DNA of 64,000 bases, taken from contig NZ_CP027657.1 in the NCBI RefSeq assembly GCF_003008615.1, forward strand, positions 5,590,001-5,654,000. Direction: 5' to 3'. Each line of letters begins with the position of its first letter. The first letter of the stretch is position 1. A model generated the notes under the pieces. The model was given only the letters and a program-made list of their open reading frames with translations. It was not told where the DNA came from and ran no database searches. This stretch comes from Pseudomonas mendocina. Lineage in GTDB: Bacteria > Pseudomonadota > Gammaproteobacteria > Pseudomonadales > Pseudomonadaceae. A program made the translations under genes and the position numbers. Below are positions 1 through 10,284 of the stretch, in pieces.

Positions 1-1573
1 GCAGACCGCGCCGCACCAGCGCCTGAGCAATACGTTCATTGAGCGCCTCCACACCCCAGACGCCCTTGCGAACGGCGCAGAGCAACTGGAACTGATCGAA
101 TGCCGCCAGAACCCTGCCAGCCCATTCGTCCCAGGCTTGCACACTCGCATCAAGCGCTGGACGCTGCGCCTGCATCACTTGCAGGTAATGAGCATATCCC
201 TGCGGGCGTGACTCGCCACTGCCCTGCCCGTCTATTAGTAGTCGCTCCAGTGCACGATCCAGCTCACCCGACAGACGCAGTACATGCAAGTCGCCCGCAC
301 CAACAGCGAGGGTCTCACGGGCTGCCTGCGCATCACCCTGGTTAACTGCCCGCGCTAGACGCCCAATACCCGAGCCACTGCCGAAGCGGCGGGAGTGACG
401 CAGCATGACGATATGCTGTGCCAGCGCCTTGTCACCCATGAGCAGCACGGGATCCTCCAGTCGCTCTCCCGTCTGGCTTTCCAGCCAGGTGCACGTCGCC
501 TCGCTGTAGCCACCGCTTTCCGCCTCTTGGCACAGATCGCCCAATACCGCACCGGCCTCAACCGACGCGAGCTGATCCTTGTCGCCCAGCAGAATCAGGC
601 GGGCATGCGCCGGTAGTGCGTCCAGCAGGCTGGCCATCATCTCCAGATCGATCATCGATGCTTCGTCGACTACCAGCACGTCCAACGGCAAGGGGTTGGC
701 GGCATCGTGACGAAAGTGACGGCTGCCGGGACGACTCCCCAACAAGCGGTGCAGCGTCGTTACCAGCGTCGGAATCTGCTCACGCACCCGCTCGTCCAAC
801 GCCAGCGACTGCACTTGCGCGCCGATGGACTCGGTCAGCCGCGCGGCCGCCTTGCCGGTAGGCGCCGCCAGGCTCAGGCGCAGCGGTTCACCGTTGGCCA
901 TGGCGGCTTCCTGCAACAGCGCGAGCAGGCGTACCACCGTAGTTGTCTTGCCGGTGCCTGGCCCCCCGGTGATCAGTGTGAAGCGCCCCTGAGCGGCCAT
1001 GGCGCAGGCCAGCTTCTGCCAGTCGGTCAGGCGCTGGCCGTCCACCATCAGCGGTTCGGGAAAGAGTGAGGCCAGCCGCGTAGCCAGATCGGCCGGTGCT
1101 GCAGCGCTCGCCTGCAGACGCTGCGCGATATCGCCTGCCACCTGACGCTCGTAGTTCCAGTAACGCTTCATATATAGACAGGCGCCGCTGAGCACCAACG
1201 GCGCCCCCTCTGACTCCAGCAGCGAACTGCCCGCACAGGCCGCCAGCCAGGACTCCAAGCTGAGCCCGGCCAGTACCTGCGACGGCAGGATCATCGCTTC
1301 TTGCGCATCCTCGCCTTCCGGCGGCAAAGACAGGGTGAAGTCCGGGCTGGCCAAGGTAGCGGCCAAATCCAGGCAGACATGCCCCTGGCCCAGTTGGTGA
1401 CTGGCCAGCGCGGCGCCGAGCAGGAGCAGCGGCGAAGCATGCGGATCCAGCTCGGCGAACAGCTGTGCCAGCGCCCGATCCAGCTCGCGCAGCCAGCCAC
1501 GCTCGCTCCAGTTAGAAAGCAGGACAAAGAGTTCGGCGCGATCACGCAGCGCCGGCGCAAGCGTCGTAGTCAT
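1..1573 (-). CDS. recD: RecD, exodeoxyribonuclease V alpha subunit (3' end outside window)
   Basis: RecD is the 5'-3' SF1 helicase of RecBCD, which processes double-strand breaks and degrades linear foreign DNA in the cytoplasm. Translation from the ATG at 1573 gives MTTTLAPALRDRAELF and stays open to base 1, about 524 codons, so the C-terminal part lies outside the window. The visible part has the N-terminal helical domain followed by a Walker A motif GGPGTGKTT encoded near 960, the most conserved RecD block. Its ATG overlaps the recB stop (ATGA at 1570-1573), which fixes the start and implies translational coupling. Order recC-recB-recD on one strand is the usual Pseudomonas arrangement. 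No frame damage was seen in the portion read. Confidence 0.95.
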   Translation of the reverse strand, partial: MTTTLAPALRDRAELFVLLSNWSERGWLRELDRALAQLFAELDPHASPLLLLGAALASHQLGQGHVCLDLAATLASPDFTLSLPPEGEDAQEAMILPSQVLAGLSLESWLAACAGSSLLESEGAPLVLSGACLYMKRYWNYERQVAGDIAQRLQASAAAPADLATRLASLFPEPLMVDGQRLTDWQKLACAMAAQGRFTLITGGPGTGKTTTVVRLLALLQEAAMANGEPLRLSLAAPTGKAAARLTESIGAQVQSLALDERVREQIPTLVTTLHRLLGSRPGSRHFRHDAANPLPLDVLVVDEASMIDLEMMASLLDALPAHARLILLGDKDQLASVEAGAVLGDLCQEAESGGYSEATCTWLESQTGERLEDPVLLMGDKALAQHIVMLRHSRRFGSGSGIGRLARAVNQGDAQAARETLAVGAGDLHVLRLSGELDRALERLLIDGQGSGESRPQGYAHYLQVMQAQRPALDASVQAWDEWAGRVLAAFDQFQLLCAVRKGVWGVEALNERIAQALVRRGL

Positions 1574-4500
1574 GCTGCGCCCTCCTCTACGTCGCCCATG
1601 AACAGCGCATCCAGACGCTCGATCAGTTCACGTGGCGGCCGCGCCAGGTAGGCACCCTGCTGCGGTGCGCGCAGGAACAGGTAGAGCGCGCCACCGACAT
1701 GCTGGTCGTAGTCGTAATCCGGCAGGCGCAAACGCAGTTGCCGGTGCAGCGCCAGCACGTAGAGCACGTACTGCAGGTCATACCGGTGGCTGGCGATGGC
1801 CGTTTCCATCGCCTCGCGGGTGTAGGCGCTGTCATCGCTGCCGAGCCAGTTGGATTTGTAATCCGCCACGTAGTAACGCCCCTGATGTTCGAATACCAGA
1901 TCGATGAATCCCTTGAACATACCGTTGAGGGTGTCGGCACGCAGCGGCTGCCTGGCGATACCCGGCAGTTCGCACTGCTGTACCCACTGATCCAGCAGCC
2001 TGACGTCCACCCCACGCGCTTCGAACCAGAACTCCAGCTCGGGCTGATACTGCGTCAGTTGCGCCAGCACCACGCTATCCGCGCCATCCAGAAGGAGCGG
2101 CTGGGTCAGTAGTGCCAGCAGCCAGTCCTGCAACGGGTCGATCCAGCTTTCCAGGCCGCGACGCTGGCAGCGCCTGGCCAGTGCCTCGCGCAGCCTCGGC
2201 GGATCCTGCGCCAGGCTGGCGAAGCCTTCCTGCGCCGCCATTTCCAGCAAGCCATGGAGGAAAGTGCCGGGGTTCGGCCCGCGCGGGAAGCGATGCAGCC
2301 CCTGAGCAGATGCTGGCAGCGGCGTTAGGGCCAGCAACGGATCCTCATCGTCGATGGCGTTCTGCATCGCCGGGCTGTCGGGCGCAGCATCCTCGTGACG
2401 GCTGACCTGGCTGAGCGCGTTCTCGTCCAGACGCAGCGCACTGTAGGAAGCGATCCACCAGTGTTCGGCGGCGCGGCGTACCGGCGTGCGCCAGGACGGC
2501 TCGAACCGCTCATCTTCGATCACGCGATAGCGCTGCTCGCTGGCGGCAGGCACCGGCTCAACGGTGCTTTCCTGCCCAGCGGCAAAAGGCGCGAGCCAGT
2601 TGGTGAACTCTCCACTGGTGGCCAGCGATACGCCGCCCCCGAGCAGATACCCCAATGCCGATTCATGCAGGCGCGACTTCTTGCCGTTACCGATCTTCAG
2701 ATCCGCCACGCCCAACCAGCAGGCATGACGGGCACGGGTCAGCGCCACATAAAGCAGGCGCAAATCCTCACCCAGGCGCTCACGTTCAGCACGCTCCAGG
2801 CTGCCTTCATCGGGCTTGAGCACCAGCTGGCGACGCTCACCGTCGTGGATCTGCAGCGGCTTCTTGTCATCCACCGGGCGGAATGCACAGATGAACGGCA
2901 GGAACACCAGGGGGTACTCCAGGCCCTTGGATTTGTGGATGGTCACCACGCGTACCAATGCCTCGTCGCTCTCCAGGCGCAACACCTGCTCGTCGGCCGC
3001 CTGGCCTTCGCCGGCCAGCAGCTCGCCCAGATGACGAATCAGCGCCAGTTCGCCGTCCAGTTCGGCGGCGGCCTGCTGCAGCAGTTCGGCCAGGTGCAAC
3101 AGGTTGGTCAATACCCGCTCGCCATCGTCACGGCCCATCAGCCGCTGCGGCAGCTCGAAGTCCTGCAGCAACTGGCGTAGCATCGGCAGCACACCCTGGC
3201 GCTGCCAGCGCTGACGGTAATCACGGAACTGCATGACCCGACGCTCCCAGGTACGCTCGTCGAGGTTGAGCTGCTCCAGCTCGCTCAATGCCAGCCCCAG
3301 CGTCGCGCTGGCCAGCGCTGCGCGCAGCGGGCGATCCTGATCCGGCTCGGCACAGGCGCGCAGCCACAGCAGCAGGTCACGTGCCTCCTGGGCAGCGAAC
3401 ACCGAATCCTTGTCGGAGAGGTAGACACTGCGCACGCCGCGCGCAGCCAGCTCGCCGCGAATGGCCTGTGCTTCATTGAAATCACGTACCAGCACGGCGA
3501 CATCGCTGGGCCGCAGGGGCGTCAGAGCATTCTCTTTGCTAAAACCAGCCTGCCCGCGCTGCCCCAGATCCAGCAGGCGCACGATCTCGCTCGCCGCACC
3601 GGCTGCCATGGCAGCCAGATAGGCACCCTTGGCAACCGGCTCGTCGCTCGCCAATTGCCACACGGTCAGCGCTGGCTGCGCCTGGCCGTCGACACTCCAG
3701 ACTTCACCTCGACCCTGCGCGCCCACCTCGATAAACGGCAGATCATCGCGCAGCAGGAACGCCCCCTCGCCGCCCTCACGCTGTTCAGCCCGGAGGAAAA
3801 CGCCATTGACGGCATCGACCATGGTCTGGCTGGAGCGGAAGTTCTTTTCCAGGTTGTAGTGCCGACCGAATGTGGCTCGGCGCGCGCGCAGGTAGGTATG
3901 AATGTCGGCGCCACGGAAAGAATAGATGGCCTGTTTGGGGTCGCCGATCATGAACAGACCGCAGTCATCGCGATTGGCTTCGACCTCGTAGAGCGTATCG
4001 AAGATGCGGTACTGCAGCGGGTCGGTGTCTTGGAATTCATCGATCATCGCCACCGGAAACTGCCGGCGGATCACCTCGGCCAGGCGCGGGCCATTACTGC
4101 CTTGCAGGGCAGCGTCCAGGCGCACCAGCATGTCGTCGAAGCCCATTTCCGCCCGCTGGCGTTTCTCCCAGTCGAAGCGCTGGCGAACCCAGGCCGCCGC
4201 GTGGCGCAAAGCCCCGTCAGCAGGATCAGGCAGCGCATCGAGCTGAGACTTGAGTAAAGCCATGGCAGCCAATGCCGGATGATCTGGCGGCTCGCCCTTC
4301 CAGACTTCGGCCAGGCCATCGGGGCTCAGGCGCTCGAAGCCCTTGCCGAGATCCAGGCTCGCCGCATCACCCAGCGCCCACTCTTTGAGCTTGCCGAACC
4401 AACGCTTGTAGTCAGGCTGCTTGAGCTTGCTGCCATTGAAAGCCTTGGCGTCACGCGCGCCATCAAGCAATAGCTCCAACTCCTCAGCCCAGATCGGCCA

Positions 4501-5199
4501 AGGCCGCTTCAACATGCTCAACTGTCGATCCCGTTCGGCCAGCACAAGATCAAGCAGCTCACCCAGAGCCTGCGCAGATGCCTCACCTTCCTCGCTCAGC
4601 AGCGGCCGTAGCTTAGCCCCCAGCCCTGCGGGCGTGCCCCAGGCGCTTGCCACCCATTGCAGCGCGGCGCCTTGCAGCGGATAGCCGTGCTGCCGCCAGT
4701 AATCGCGCACCACCTCGGCCAACAACTCGCTGTGGTCGGTTTCCAGGGTCTGGCTGAACAGACTGCCGCTGTCGAAGGCGTGCTCACGCAGCATGCGCTG
4801 ACACCAGCCGTGGATGGTGGACACGGCGGCTTCGTCCATCCACTGCGCAGCCAGCTCCAGGCGGCGGGCGCACTCGTCCCACTGCGTTTGCGCGAAATCA
4901 CCGCGCAACTCACGCAGCAGGTCATCACCCTGGGCATCGCCCCGGAACACCGTCGCGGCCTCGACCAGGCGCGCGCGAATCCGGTCGCGCAACTCGCGCG
5001 TGGCGGCATCGGTGAAGGTCACCACCAGAATCTGCGGCGGCAACAGGGGCTCGCGGAACGCGGCTTCGCCGCCATGACCGAGGATCAGCCGCAGGTAGAG
5101 CGCGGAAATGGTGAAGGTCTTGCCCGTGCCGGCACTGGCCTCGATCAAACGGCTGCCGTGCAGGGGAAACGTCAGGGCCAGAGGGCGCTGTTGGTTCAT
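1570..5199 (-). CDS. recB: RecB, exodeoxyribonuclease V beta subunit
   Basis: RecB is the 3'-5' helicase and the only nuclease of RecBCD. The 1209-residue length fits the family. The N-terminus carries the UvrD-type Walker A EASAGTGKTFT (about residues 20-30). Further on are the Walker B-like IDEFQDTDPLQ, the motif GDPKQAIYSFRGAD and the late helicase motif VTIHKSKGLEYPLVFLP. The C-terminal nuclease domain shows the D-x-K core in VADYKSNW with a preceding FIDLVF aspartate and a following YDLQYVLY, so catalysis looks intact. The start ATG at 5199 overlaps the recC stop (TCA at 5196-5198), and its own stop overlaps the recD start, giving a tightly coupled three-gene operon. Confidence 0.97.
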   Translation of the reverse strand: MNQQRPLALTFPLHGSRLIEASAGTGKTFTISALYLRLILGHGGEAAFREPLLPPQILVVTFTDAATRELRDRIRARLVEAATVFRGDAQGDDLLRELRGDFAQTQWDECARRLELAAQWMDEAAVSTIHGWCQRMLREHAFDSGSLFSQTLETDHSELLAEVVRDYWRQHGYPLQGAALQWVASAWGTPAGLGAKLRPLLSEEGEASAQALGELLDLVLAERDRQLSMLKRPWPIWAEELELLLDGARDAKAFNGSKLKQPDYKRWFGKLKEWALGDAASLDLGKGFERLSPDGLAEVWKGEPPDHPALAAMALLKSQLDALPDPADGALRHAAAWVRQRFDWEKRQRAEMGFDDMLVRLDAALQGSNGPRLAEVIRRQFPVAMIDEFQDTDPLQYRIFDTLYEVEANRDDCGLFMIGDPKQAIYSFRGADIHTYLRARRATFGRHYNLEKNFRSSQTMVDAVNGVFLRAEQREGGEGAFLLRDDLPFIEVGAQGRGEVWSVDGQAQPALTVWQLASDEPVAKGAYLAAMAAGAASEIVRLLDLGQRGQAGFSKENALTPLRPSDVAVLVRDFNEAQAIRGELAARGVRSVYLSDKDSVFAAQEARDLLLWLRACAEPDQDRPLRAALASATLGLALSELEQLNLDERTWERRVMQFRDYRQRWQRQGVLPMLRQLLQDFELPQRLMGRDDGERVLTNLLHLAELLQQAAAELDGELALIRHLGELLAGEGQAADEQVLRLESDEALVRVVTIHKSKGLEYPLVFLPFICAFRPVDDKKPLQIHDGERRQLVLKPDEGSLERAERERLGEDLRLLYVALTRARHACWLGVADLKIGNGKKSRLHESALGYLLGGGVSLATSGEFTNWLAPFAAGQESTVEPVPAASEQRYRVIEDERFEPSWRTPVRRAAEHWWIASYSALRLDENALSQVSRHEDAAPDSPAMQNAIDDEDPLLALTPLPASAQGLHRFPRGPNPGTFLHGLLEMAAQEGFASLAQDPPRLREALARRCQRRGLESWIDPLQDWLLALLTQPLLLDGADSVVLAQLTQYQPELEFWFEARGVDVRLLDQWVQQCELPGIARQPLRADTLNGMFKGFIDLVFEHQGRYYVADYKSNWLGSDDSAYTREAMETAIASHRYDLQYVLYVLALHRQLRLRLPDYDYDQHVGGALYLFLRAPQQGAYLARPPRELIERLDALFMGDVEEGAA

Positions 5200-8100
5200 G
5201 CGGCGTCCTCCTCGAGTGCCTGGGGACGGCTATCGAGCAGCGGCTGGTAAAGCCGCTCACTCCATGCCGGAAACTGACCATCGGCGGTGAGCGCGGCATA
5301 GTTCGGGAACTGCCTCGCCAAACTGGCGCTACCCTGGACTTCACCCCTGAGGTTGTAGCCGCCCTCGTAGACGCTGCCAGCCTTGTCCTCGTTGTTGTCC
5401 TGCAACCAGGCCAACGAGGTTTTCAGGGCGACCGGCAGAGGCGCCTGCATACCGGCATTCCAGGCTTCTAGCCAGACCGTCAGAACGCGCACGGCATGCT
5501 CGGTCGGTACGGGCTCGAACGCCAGACTACGATCCTCGCCGACCAACAAGGTGGTCAGCGGCACACCGCAGGCCGCCGCAATGACATGCAACGCATAGGG
5601 CCGCAGCAGGCGATGCCACTTCCAGCTCTTGTCCTTGTGCAGTGCGCCCGGCAGCAGCTCCAGGCGCGCCAGGCTACCATCGACGTTCTGCCGCAGCCCG
5701 GCGAGCCAACCATCGAGCTCAACACCGGCTGCGCTGAAGAGCAGGCGCTGTGGGGACTCCATCAGGGTTGGCCAGCACAGGCAGAGCGCCTGGTAGCGTC
5801 GTAACTGCGCAGGCAGGGGCTCCAGCAAGGCATTGCGATACTGCTCGCCGAAACCAGCCAGCGGCAGGACACCGCTGCGTTGCAGGCGATCGGCTGCCGC
5901 CTTCAGCGCATCGTCGCTGTCCCCGTCACCTGCGACCGCCGCCTTGAGCAAGATCTCCTGCAACTGGTAGCGCTGCAGACCGTCGAGGGCGAATGGCTCA
6001 CTGTCGAGCTGCGCCTGCTCTTCTTCGTCGAGATACACCTTGAGCCGACGGGTGAAGAAACACTTCACCGGATCACGCAGGAACGACTGCAACAGTTCGG
6101 GCGTGAGCTGCTGTCCCTCCTCCCAGGCCGTCAGGGGGGTAACGCTTTCGTCCGCCAAGACCTGGCCATGCAGGGCGGCCCACTCGTGGGCATAACTGAA
6201 CAGCTGCGCCTGGCCATCGAAGTAGCGGCGGCTGAAAGGTTGCAAGGGGTGCTCGGTGGTCAGTCCATCCAGCAGGTCACCGCCACCGGCCAGCGTCCAG
6301 GCACTCGCCAGATGGTCGCGCAGCTGGCCGACCAGCACGGACGGCGGGCGCTCGCTGTTGTCGCGGATACTGCGCCCTACCCAGCTGACATAGAGGCGAT
6401 CACGCGCCGCCAACAAGGCTTCCAGCAGCAGATAGCGATCATCCTCACGGCGCGAGCGGTCACCGGGACGGTAATCACCGGCCATCAGGTCGAAGTCCAG
6501 CGGCGCCTGGCTGCGTGGGTAGTCGCCATCGTTCATGCCCAGCAGGCAGACCTGGCGGAACGGGATCGCGCGCATCGGCATCAGGGTGCAGAAATTCACC
6601 GCACCGGCGAGAAAACGCTGGCTCAAACGCCCTTGATCGAGCCCGCCGAGCCATGCTTCGCGCACCACCGGCAGGGTCAGCGCTTCGTCCAGTGTCGCCG
6701 CCTCGCACAGCTCCAGCCAGGCCTCCAGCGCATCGAGCAACTGAGTCGTGAGCACGTCTTCGCGGTCGTTCTGCGGCAAGAAGAAGTCGTCGAGCACGCT
6801 GCGCAGGCGTTCGCCCCACTGCACCGGCGTGGCCGGCTCGCGCATCTGCTGCAGATGCCGGTCGAGGGCTTCCAGCAGGCGCGTTACCGGGCCGATCAGC
6901 ACAGCATCGAGCCCGCCGATTTCGTCATAGGGCTCGATACCGGCAAAGGCGTCGGCCGTACCCACTGCGTAGCCCAGCAGCATGCGTCGCAGACCGAAGC
7001 GCCAGGTGTTCTGCTCCAGGTTCTCGCCGAGGCCAAGCGACTGCCGCTGTGTCGCGTCCAGCCCCCAGCGCACACCGGCACCCTCCAGCCAGCGGCGCAG
7101 GGTGGGCAACTGATCCTCGGCGATGGCGAAGCGCTGACGCAACGCGGCGACATCCAGCAGGTCGAGTATCTCGCTGACGCTGAAGCGGCTTTCCGGCAGG
7201 CGCAGCAGGTGCTCCAGCGCGATGACCATCGGTTCCTTGCCGCGCAGCCCCTGGTCAGCCAGGGTGAAGGGAATGAAACGCGGGTCGTCGCTGGCGAACT
7301 GGCCGAATACGGCCTGAATATGCGGTGCATAGGCATTGACGTCCGGCACCATGACGATCACGTCGCGCGGCCTTAGCGTGGCGTCCTCGCTGAAGCTGGC
7401 CAGCAGTTGGTCGTGCAGCACCTCCACCTCGCGCTGGGCGCTGTGGCCGATATGAAAACGCAGCGAATGATCACGTGCGGGGTCGACCGCAGGCCAGGTG
7501 CTGCGCGTTTCCGACAGAGGACGCAGGTCGAGGATATCGTTCTGCAACTGGCCGAGCAGGCTGTCCTCGTCGGCCGGACTGAACAGGTCGATGCGCTCGA
7601 ACTGCTCGCGGTAGCGCTGCGGCTCGTCGTACTGATCCAGCAGGTTGATGTAGTCACGCCCCTGCTTGCCCCAGGCGGCGAGCAACGGCTGCCCGTGCTG
7701 GTGCATGTCCTCCTGCTCGAACAGGCCGATCTGGGCGCCTGGTTTGCCCTTGCGTTGCTGACGGCGGTATTCGTGGCGCAACAGATCCTTGTCTTCGACG
7801 ATATCGCCCCAGTGGTGCTGACAGGGGTTGTGCACGTAAAGCATGACCTGGCTGAAGCGCGCCATGGCCGCCAACGCCTCCAGCACCTGGGCCGGCAACG
7901 AGGAAATGCCAAAGACGGTGATGCGCCTAGGCAGTCCGGATGGCGGCGCATCCAGCTCGCCCATGCGCGCGACGAAACGCGGATGCACGCCGGCGCGGCT
8001 CTCTGCCAGGTGCTGCTCACCAACATCTGCCAGCAAGGCACGCCACAACGCGGGTTGCCAGCGCGAGTCGCCCTCTAGCAGCCGCTCGCCACCGCGTGAG

Positions 8101-8609
8101 GTGCGCAAACGATCATGCCCGGCGGCCCAGTCCGCCAGCCAGTCGGCACGATAGACCTGGTATTGGTCGAACAGATCGGCCAGGCGCTCGGCCAGTTGGT
8201 GGCGCTTGCGCAAGTCCTGGTCATCGGCGAGGAAGCGGCGCAACGGTGCGAACGTCTCCTCGGACAGCAGGCCCGGCAACAGCCGCATCAGGCGCCAGGT
8301 CAGCGGCGCCTTGTCCAGCGGCGACTGCTGCGGAATCGCGTCCTTGCCCAACACATTGCGGTAGGCCTGCCAGAGAAAGCGCGCCGGCAGATCGACATCC
8401 AGCGCCGCAGCGATGCCACAGCCATCACGCTCGGCCAGCGCCAGCTTGAGCCACTGGGCGATGCCATTGCTCTGCACCAGCAACACCTCGTTCTCCAGCG
8501 GCCGCAGCGGATAGCGCCGCATCCACTGCACCGCCAGCGCACGCAGCTCTTCGAGGTGGTTGCCGTGAATGACGATAAGGCCGGGGGACAGCTCCGGGCT
8601 GGCGGGCAT
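5196..8609 (-). CDS. recC: RecC, exodeoxyribonuclease V gamma subunit
   Basis: RecC is the Chi-recognition and scaffold subunit of RecBCD, with helicase-like and nuclease-like domains that lack catalytic motifs. The protein begins MPASPELSPGLIVIHGNHLE; the motif VIHGNHLEELR followed by PLENEVLLVQSNGIAQWL is characteristic of RecC N-termini. I place the start at the ATG at 8609 because AGGAG lies 8 bases upstream (about 8617-8621). An in-frame longer reading to 8675 has no such site and adds 22 residues unlike the family. Internal blocks such as LMPMRAIPFRQVCLLGMNDG and FDLMAGDYRPGDRSRREDDR match RecC. The 3' end overlaps recB. First gene of the recCBD operon; its promoter should lie in 8610-8871. 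Confidence 0.95.
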   Translation of the reverse strand: MPASPELSPGLIVIHGNHLEELRALAVQWMRRYPLRPLENEVLLVQSNGIAQWLKLALAERDGCGIAAALDVDLPARFLWQAYRNVLGKDAIPQQSPLDKAPLTWRLMRLLPGLLSEETFAPLRRFLADDQDLRKRHQLAERLADLFDQYQVYRADWLADWAAGHDRLRTSRGGERLLEGDSRWQPALWRALLADVGEQHLAESRAGVHPRFVARMGELDAPPSGLPRRITVFGISSLPAQVLEALAAMARFSQVMLYVHNPCQHHWGDIVEDKDLLRHEYRRQQRKGKPGAQIGLFEQEDMHQHGQPLLAAWGKQGRDYINLLDQYDEPQRYREQFERIDLFSPADEDSLLGQLQNDILDLRPLSETRSTWPAVDPARDHSLRFHIGHSAQREVEVLHDQLLASFSEDATLRPRDVIVMVPDVNAYAPHIQAVFGQFASDDPRFIPFTLADQGLRGKEPMVIALEHLLRLPESRFSVSEILDLLDVAALRQRFAIAEDQLPTLRRWLEGAGVRWGLDATQRQSLGLGENLEQNTWRFGLRRMLLGYAVGTADAFAGIEPYDEIGGLDAVLIGPVTRLLEALDRHLQQMREPATPVQWGERLRSVLDDFFLPQNDREDVLTTQLLDALEAWLELCEAATLDEALTLPVVREAWLGGLDQGRLSQRFLAGAVNFCTLMPMRAIPFRQVCLLGMNDGDYPRSQAPLDFDLMAGDYRPGDRSRREDDRYLLLEALLAARDRLYVSWVGRSIRDNSERPPSVLVGQLRDHLASAWTLAGGGDLLDGLTTEHPLQPFSRRYFDGQAQLFSYAHEWAALHGQVLADESVTPLTAWEEGQQLTPELLQSFLRDPVKCFFTRRLKVYLDEEEQAQLDSEPFALDGLQRYQLQEILLKAAVAGDGDSDDALKAAADRLQRSGVLPLAGFGEQYRNALLEPLPAQLRRYQALCLCWPTLMESPQRLLFSAAGVELDGWLAGLRQNVDGSLARLELLPGALHKDKSWKWHRLLRPYALHVIAAACGVPLTTLLVGEDRSLAFEPVPTEHAVRVLTVWLEAWNAGMQAPLPVALKTSLAWLQDNNEDKAGSVYEGGYNLRGEVQGSASLARQFPNYAALTADGQFPAWSERLYQPLLDSRPQALEEDAA

Positions 8610-8871
8610 CGACTGACTCCTGTCGAAAATCGAAGCGCAAGTTTGCCAGCATTTGGCGACAAGGTGCGTCATCAATCACAACGCCGCAGCACTCTCGCGT
8701 CAGACCAACCCGCTATTAGTGAGCAATACCTGGCCATTGACTCAGGCCGCATCCCGCCCGACCAGAAACGACCTTCAACCGTTCACTGGCCTTACGCAGC
8801 GTGTTGAAGACACTTGCGGGACTTACGGCAATGGTTTGCTCCAGAAGCTCCTCGCCGTTCTCCGCCGTCGA
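8610..8871. other. Intergenic region recC / T1SS adaptor, no gene seen
   Basis: This 262-base stretch follows the stop of the HlyD-like gene and precedes recC, both on the minus strand. It must hold the recC ribosome binding site (AGGAG near 8617-8621) and probably the recCBD promoter. In frame with the upstream gene after its stop, about 48 sense codons remain open, but there is no start codon and I recognise nothing in them. I saw no strong hairpin with a T-run, so the terminator of the type I secretion operon is not identified. Confidence 0.5.
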
Positions 8872-10284
8872 TCAGGGCTCGCTGAACGAACGATTCATAC
8901 CGTCGGTAAGCGGGCCGGCGATGTAGTTGAACAGCGAACGCTCGCCAGTGAGGATGGCGACACTCACAGGAACGCCGGGCAGCAAGGGATAACGCGCGCC
9001 GGAATGCTCGAAGGCGTCCTGTGCCGGACGGATACGTACGCGGAAGTACGGGATGCGCTGTTCGTCGAGCACCGAGTCCGGGCTGATGTCGACCACTTCG
9101 CCATCGATGGGCTGGAAGCCGCGGGCGATGGACGATACCAGCTGGATACGGGCCTGCTGGCCGGGGGTGACCATACCGATGTCGCCGACCGGCAGGCGCG
9201 TCTCGATCATCAGCGGTTCGTCCGCCGGCACCAGGGTCATCAGGGTACCGCCGGGCTGGATCACCCCGCCTTCGGTGACCACCTGCAGGGTCATGACCAC
9301 GCCTTCGATGGGCGAACGCACTACCTGGCGCTCGCGGCTGTCGGAGAACTTCGTCAACCGCTCCTGCAGTTCGGTGATCTGCCGGCGCACTTCGGCCAGC
9401 TCCTTCTGCAGTTCCTCGTGGCCGCCCGAATCCAGACTGGTGAGGGCTGCCTGCTCCTGCTTCAGACCTGCGTATACGCGGCCCAGGGAGGCCTCGGTTT
9501 CCTGCAGGGTGCCACGCAATTGTTGTTCGTCCTTGAGCAGCTCCAGGTGCTCGTAGCGGTTGGCGAGGCCCTCGGTCATCAGCTTCTGGCTGATGGCGAT
9601 CTGCTCGCGCAGCAACTTGAGCTTGGAACTGACGTGGCCAATGCGCGCCTTGAGTTCCTTTTCCTCAGCGCGGCGTTGCTGGATTTTCTGCTGCTGCTCC
9701 TCGGAGCGGCTGTCCAGGCGACTCTTCTGCGCGATGAACAAGTCGCGGTTGACCTTGATCTGCTCGGGGAAATCCCGCGCCAGCTCTTCGGGCACAGCCA
9801 TGTCGTCGGCACCGGCCAGTTGCGCTTCCAGACGCAGGGAGCGGATACGCAGCGCAGCCAGCAGCGCCTCGGTCTCGCGCCCTTCAGACATCATGGCGAC
9901 ACGTTCTATTTCCGCCAGTGGCTCACCAGCCGCCACGCGCTGCCCTTCACGCACCAGGATACGGCGCACGATACCGCCCTCCAGGTGCTGCACCAGCTTG
10001 GTCTGCCCCAGCGAAGTCACCTCACCGGTGGAATGGCTGGCGATGTCCAGCGGGAAGAACAGCGACCACAGCAGCATCGCACCCAGCATCAGCGCCAGCA
10101 GGCGGATGGTCAGGCGGCTGCCCAGCAGTTCGTCGCCTGGCAATGCCGGGTCGGTCTTGCCGGGCAGGAAGAAACCGGCCACCCGACTCAGCAACGGATG
10201 GTTCTCGAAGACGCTCAGTATCCGGTCAGCGATGCGACCAAGGCGGCTGGGGGCGTCATTCATCGGCATGCCTTGCTCAGCCAT
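8872..10284 (-). CDS. HlyD-family membrane fusion protein of a type I secretion system
   Basis: Periplasmic adaptor joining the inner-membrane ABC exporter to the TolC-like channel. The 470-residue protein has a cytoplasmic N-terminus, one membrane segment (about residues 52-72, LLALMLGAMLLWSLFFPLDI), a lipoyl half-motif (VQHLEGGIVRRILVREGQRV), a long alpha-helical hairpin rich in E, Q, R and L (about 110-290), the second lipoyl half (VVRSPIEGVVMTLQ) and a C-terminal beta domain (YFRVRIR..., LLPGVPVSVAILTGERS). This order is that of the type I HlyD family. I choose the ATG at 10284, not the upstream 10326 frame start, because AAGGAG sits 6-7 bases before it. It overlaps the ABC gene by 8 bases, so the two are co-translated. 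Last gene of the adhesin export operon. Confidence 0.92.
   Translation of the reverse strand: MAEQGMPMNDAPSRLGRIADRILSVFENHPLLSRVAGFFLPGKTDPALPGDELLGSRLTIRLLALMLGAMLLWSLFFPLDIASHSTGEVTSLGQTKLVQHLEGGIVRRILVREGQRVAAGEPLAEIERVAMMSEGRETEALLAALRIRSLRLEAQLAGADDMAVPEELARDFPEQIKVNRDLFIAQKSRLDSRSEEQQQKIQQRRAEEKELKARIGHVSSKLKLLREQIAISQKLMTEGLANRYEHLELLKDEQQLRGTLQETEASLGRVYAGLKQEQAALTSLDSGGHEELQKELAEVRRQITELQERLTKFSDSRERQVVRSPIEGVVMTLQVVTEGGVIQPGGTLMTLVPADEPLMIETRLPVGDIGMVTPGQQARIQLVSSIARGFQPIDGEVVDISPDSVLDEQRIPYFRVRIRPAQDAFEHSGARYPLLPGVPVSVAILTGERSLFNYIAGPLTDGMNRSFSEP

Noticed and set aside
5880..7376. 498-codon plus-strand open frame inside recC
   Set aside because: Antisense to conserved RecC; compositional artefact.
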